The translations under genes were made by a program, and so were the position numbers. A stretch of 7,158 bases of DNA from contig DOWL01000121.1 in NCBI GenBank assembly GCA_003519585.1, forward strand, positions 5,537 through 12,694, read 5' to 3'. The stretch is from Nocardioides sp. (lineage in GTDB: Bacteria; Actinomycetota; Actinomycetes; Propionibacteriales; Nocardioidaceae). A model generated the notes under the pieces. It worked only from the letters and a program-made list of their open reading frames with translations. It was not told where the DNA came from and did no database searches. Shown here piece by piece: positions 5,605 through 7,158 of the stretch (its first letter is position 1; every line of letters begins with the position of its first letter).

Positions 5605-6528
5605 TCAACGCAACCGCTCGCCACCCAGATAGACGCGCTCGGCGGTGCCGCCGAAGTAGTCGGCGCGCGCGTGCTCGTCTGCGCCCGCCAGGGCGAGCTC
5701 GGTCGCTTCGACCAGGTCACCGGCGGTCCACAGCAGACCGTCGACGGGCAGGTGGGTCGCGAACATGCATCGATCCGCACCGAAGATCTCGACCGCAGCG
5801 CTGATCCAGGGCGTGACCGCACTCGGGGTCGCTCCGAAGACCAGCGCGAGTCCCTGCAGTTTCAACGTGACGTTGGGGTGTTCGCTGACCGCGTGGAGCT
5901 GCTCGCGCCACTTCTGGAATCCCTCGGGGCTGCGGTCGAGGGGCCAGCCCGCCGCCTCGAGCACGATCGGGACGTGTGGGAAGCGCGCGATCAGGGGTAG
6001 TGCCAGCGGGAGTTGCTCGGCGTAGACGAGCAGGTCCCAGACCAGCCCCGAGTCGGCCACCCGCTCGAACCCTTGCAGCCAGTCCGGGTCGGTCAGGTGG
6101 TCCGGCCGGGCGCCCAGCCGGGTCAGCGGGTCCTCGGACCAATAGAGCGGTTGCCGGACCGCGCGGACGACCGAGAGCTCGCCGTACGTCGCCAGCCGAT
6201 CGGGGAGGTCAGCGGCGGCGAGGTCGACGGCGGCGATGAACCCCTCGGGGGTGCCGGTGTTGTCGTGACACTCCTGGATCCACCGAGCTTCCGCTATCGC
6301 GTCCACCGCGCCGAACTCGCACGCGACCATCCGCGTGATGCCGGCGCCGGCCACGTCGTCGTGGTACGCCGCCGGCGGGTAGCTGCGCGCGATCGAGTAG
6401 TAGTCGGGCAAAAGGTGCGTGAGCAGCGGAGTCGGGCGCTCGATCCAGCCGTAGGTGATCCGGTCCAGGTCGAGCAGGTGCGCGTGCGCGTCGATCCGAT
6501 GCACTGAAAAACGGCCCACGGGGCACAT
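5605..6528 (-). CDS. Amidohydrolase-family protein, COG3618-like (TIM-barrel lactonase type), with altered active-site motifs
   Basis: A 307-residue TIM-barrel metal-dependent hydrolase, the usual length for the group that includes L-fuconolactonase and 2-pyrone-4,6-dicarboxylate lactonase. The N-terminal metal motif is present (IDAHAHL, H15 and H17). Other family landmarks are EARWIQE (80-86), GLVWDLLVYAEQLP (161-174), PNVTLKLQGLA (218-228), the FGADRCMF strand (249-256) and a C-terminal FGGTAERVY (292-300). Two normally conserved spots differ: VLEAAGWP (189-196) where the family usually has a D/N-H pair before G-P, and ATHLPVD (257-263) where S-N/D-x-P-V is usual. It may therefore have changed metal use, a different reaction or no catalysis. 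There is no signal peptide. ATG 6528 has a weak GAGAG eight bases ahead; GTG 6519 and GTG 6504 are alternative starts. It is divergent from the kinase-like gene across 34 bp. Confidence 0.85.
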   Translation of the reverse strand: MCPVGRFSVHRIDAHAHLLDLDRITYGWIERPTPLLTHLLPDYYSIARSYPPAAYHDDVAGAGITRMVACEFGAVDAIAEARWIQECHDNTGTPEGFIAAVDLAAADLPDRLATYGELSVVRAVRQPLYWSEDPLTRLGARPDHLTDPDWLQGFERVADSGLVWDLLVYAEQLPLALPLIARFPHVPIVLEAAGWPLDRSPEGFQKWREQLHAVSEHPNVTLKLQGLALVFGATPSAVTPWISAAVEIFGADRCMFATHLPVDGLLWTAGDLVEATELALAGADEHARADYFGGTAERVYLGGERLR

Positions 6529-6562
6529 CCTGACAGCTCTCGGCGAGCGAGAATGGGCGGCG

Positions 6563-7105
6563 ATGACAGCGCCAACACTGTTCCTGACCATCGGGCTGCC
6601 GGGCACCGGGAAGACCACGGCGGCGCGGCGGATCGAGGTCGAGCGCGGCGCCTTGCGACTGACCAAGGACGAGTGGGTGCGCGCCTTGTACGGCGACCAG
6701 AACCCGCCCGCGGCGCAGGCCGTGATCGAGGGCCGGTTGGTCGAGATCGGGCTGCGCGCGCTCGAACTCGGCACCGACGTCGTGATCGACTTCGGCCTGT
6801 GGGGTCGTGACGAGCGCTCCGCGCTCCGCCGGGCCGCGGCAGACCGTGGTGCGGGAGTGGAGCTGCACTACTTCGACCTCGACCCGGCCGAGCAGCGGCG
6901 CCGGCTCGAACGGCGTCAGGCCGACGCGCCGCACACGACCTGGCCGATGTCAGCCGACGAGTTGGCCGCATGGGCGGCGCGGATCGAGATCCCGACACCG
7001 GGCGACCTCGACGGCACCGAGCCGATCGACGACCCGCCGGCCGGGTTCGCCACCTGGGACGCGTGGCGCGCGCACCGCTGGCCGCCGACGGTGAGACCCG
7101 TCTAG
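6563..7105 (+). CDS. Small P-loop ATPase/kinase-like protein (AAA_33 type)
   Basis: A 180-residue nucleotide-binding protein. The Walker A motif is IGLPGTGKTT (10-19). TKDEWVRALYG follows, a typical position for an acidic residue contacting the phosphate acceptor in small-molecule kinases, then GTDVVIDFGLWGRDER, with a Walker-B-like hydrophobic strand ending in Asp. YFDLDPAEQRRRLERRQ provides the Arg-rich lid. The overall order matches AAA_33 kinases, which include chloramphenicol phosphotransferase-like and zeta-toxin-like proteins, but the acceptor is unknown and no antitoxin gene is next to it. ATG 6563 is chosen because the fold begins there; no good Shine-Dalgarno is visible. The frame is open upstream to 6455 within the opposing gene. 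It is divergent from the amidohydrolase, and its TAG stop is inside a CTAG abutting a putative insertion-sequence end. Confidence 0.85.
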   Translation: MTAPTLFLTIGLPGTGKTTAARRIEVERGALRLTKDEWVRALYGDQNPPAAQAVIEGRLVEIGLRALELGTDVVIDFGLWGRDERSALRRAAADRGAGVELHYFDLDPAEQRRRLERRQADAPHTTWPMSADELAAWAARIEIPTPGDLDGTEPIDDPPAGFATWDAWRAHRWPPTVRPV

Positions 7106-7158
7106 GGCGTGTCCCGTAAATCGTGGTGGATGCCGGCGTCGTCCAGGCGCGCGGTGGC
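7106..7158. mobile_element. Possible end of an insertion sequence (partial, IS5-like)
   Basis: Directly after the kinase stop the sequence begins GGCGTGTCCCGTAAATC, which has the look of a terminal inverted repeat of actinobacterial insertion sequences. It abuts CTAG (7102-7105), which fits the YTAR target that IS5-type elements duplicate. No transposase can be identified in the 53 bases available, and the other end is outside the window. Minus-strand frame reads ATARLDDAGIHHDLRDTP then stop, not recognised. This is a tentative call. Confidence 0.3.

Overview
The window is high-GC DNA (roughly 70% by eye) with tightly packed genes, strong G/C bias at third codon positions, GTG starts and ATGA-type overlaps. 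With a LuxR-type two-component pair and an ECF sigma/membrane anti-sigma pair, this points to an actinobacterium. The secreted protein built on GTVTG-KIKN-TLTSKDV-type repeats is, from memory, of a kind common in Nocardioides-like and Solirubrobacter-like genomes. Genus cannot be fixed from the sequence alone.

Layout, left to right. (1) 1-1169, plus strand: the 3' end of a NarL-type sensor histidine kinase followed directly by its response regulator. (2) 1253-2385, plus strand: an ECF sigma factor and an overlapping single-pass membrane protein that is probably its anti-sigma factor, although it has no zinc-binding motif. (3) 2415-3089, minus strand: a secreted repeat protein converging on the sigma operon. 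(4) 3271-4638, plus strand: an FAD-dependent amine oxidase, divergent from the secreted protein. (5) 4639-4912: no intact gene, but a short remnant of a class III (glutamate-1-semialdehyde type) aminotransferase. (6) 4913-5314, minus strand: a small secreted protein. (7) 5605-6528, minus strand: a COG3618-type amidohydrolase, divergent across 34 bp from (8) 6563-7105, plus strand: a small P-loop kinase-like ATPase. (9) 7106-7158: sequence resembling the terminal end of an insertion sequence, abutting a CTAG that contains the kinase stop codon.

The most interesting signal is a matched pair of promoter-like elements. CCTGTAAC...CTCATATAG lies just before the ECF sigma gene, and CCTGTGAC...CTCATATAG lies on the opposite strand before the secreted repeat protein. 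Both have exactly 17 bp between TGTRAC and CATATA. No other copy was found in the window. The simplest reading is a small envelope-stress circuit: the ECF sigma factor transcribes its own operon and the convergent secreted-protein gene, while the membrane anti-sigma holds it inactive until an extracytoplasmic signal arrives. This is inference from sequence and needs experimental proof.

The metabolic genes on the right (amine oxidase, amidohydrolase, kinase-like ATPase) show no clear shared pathway. The amidohydrolase departs from its family at two positions that are normally conserved.
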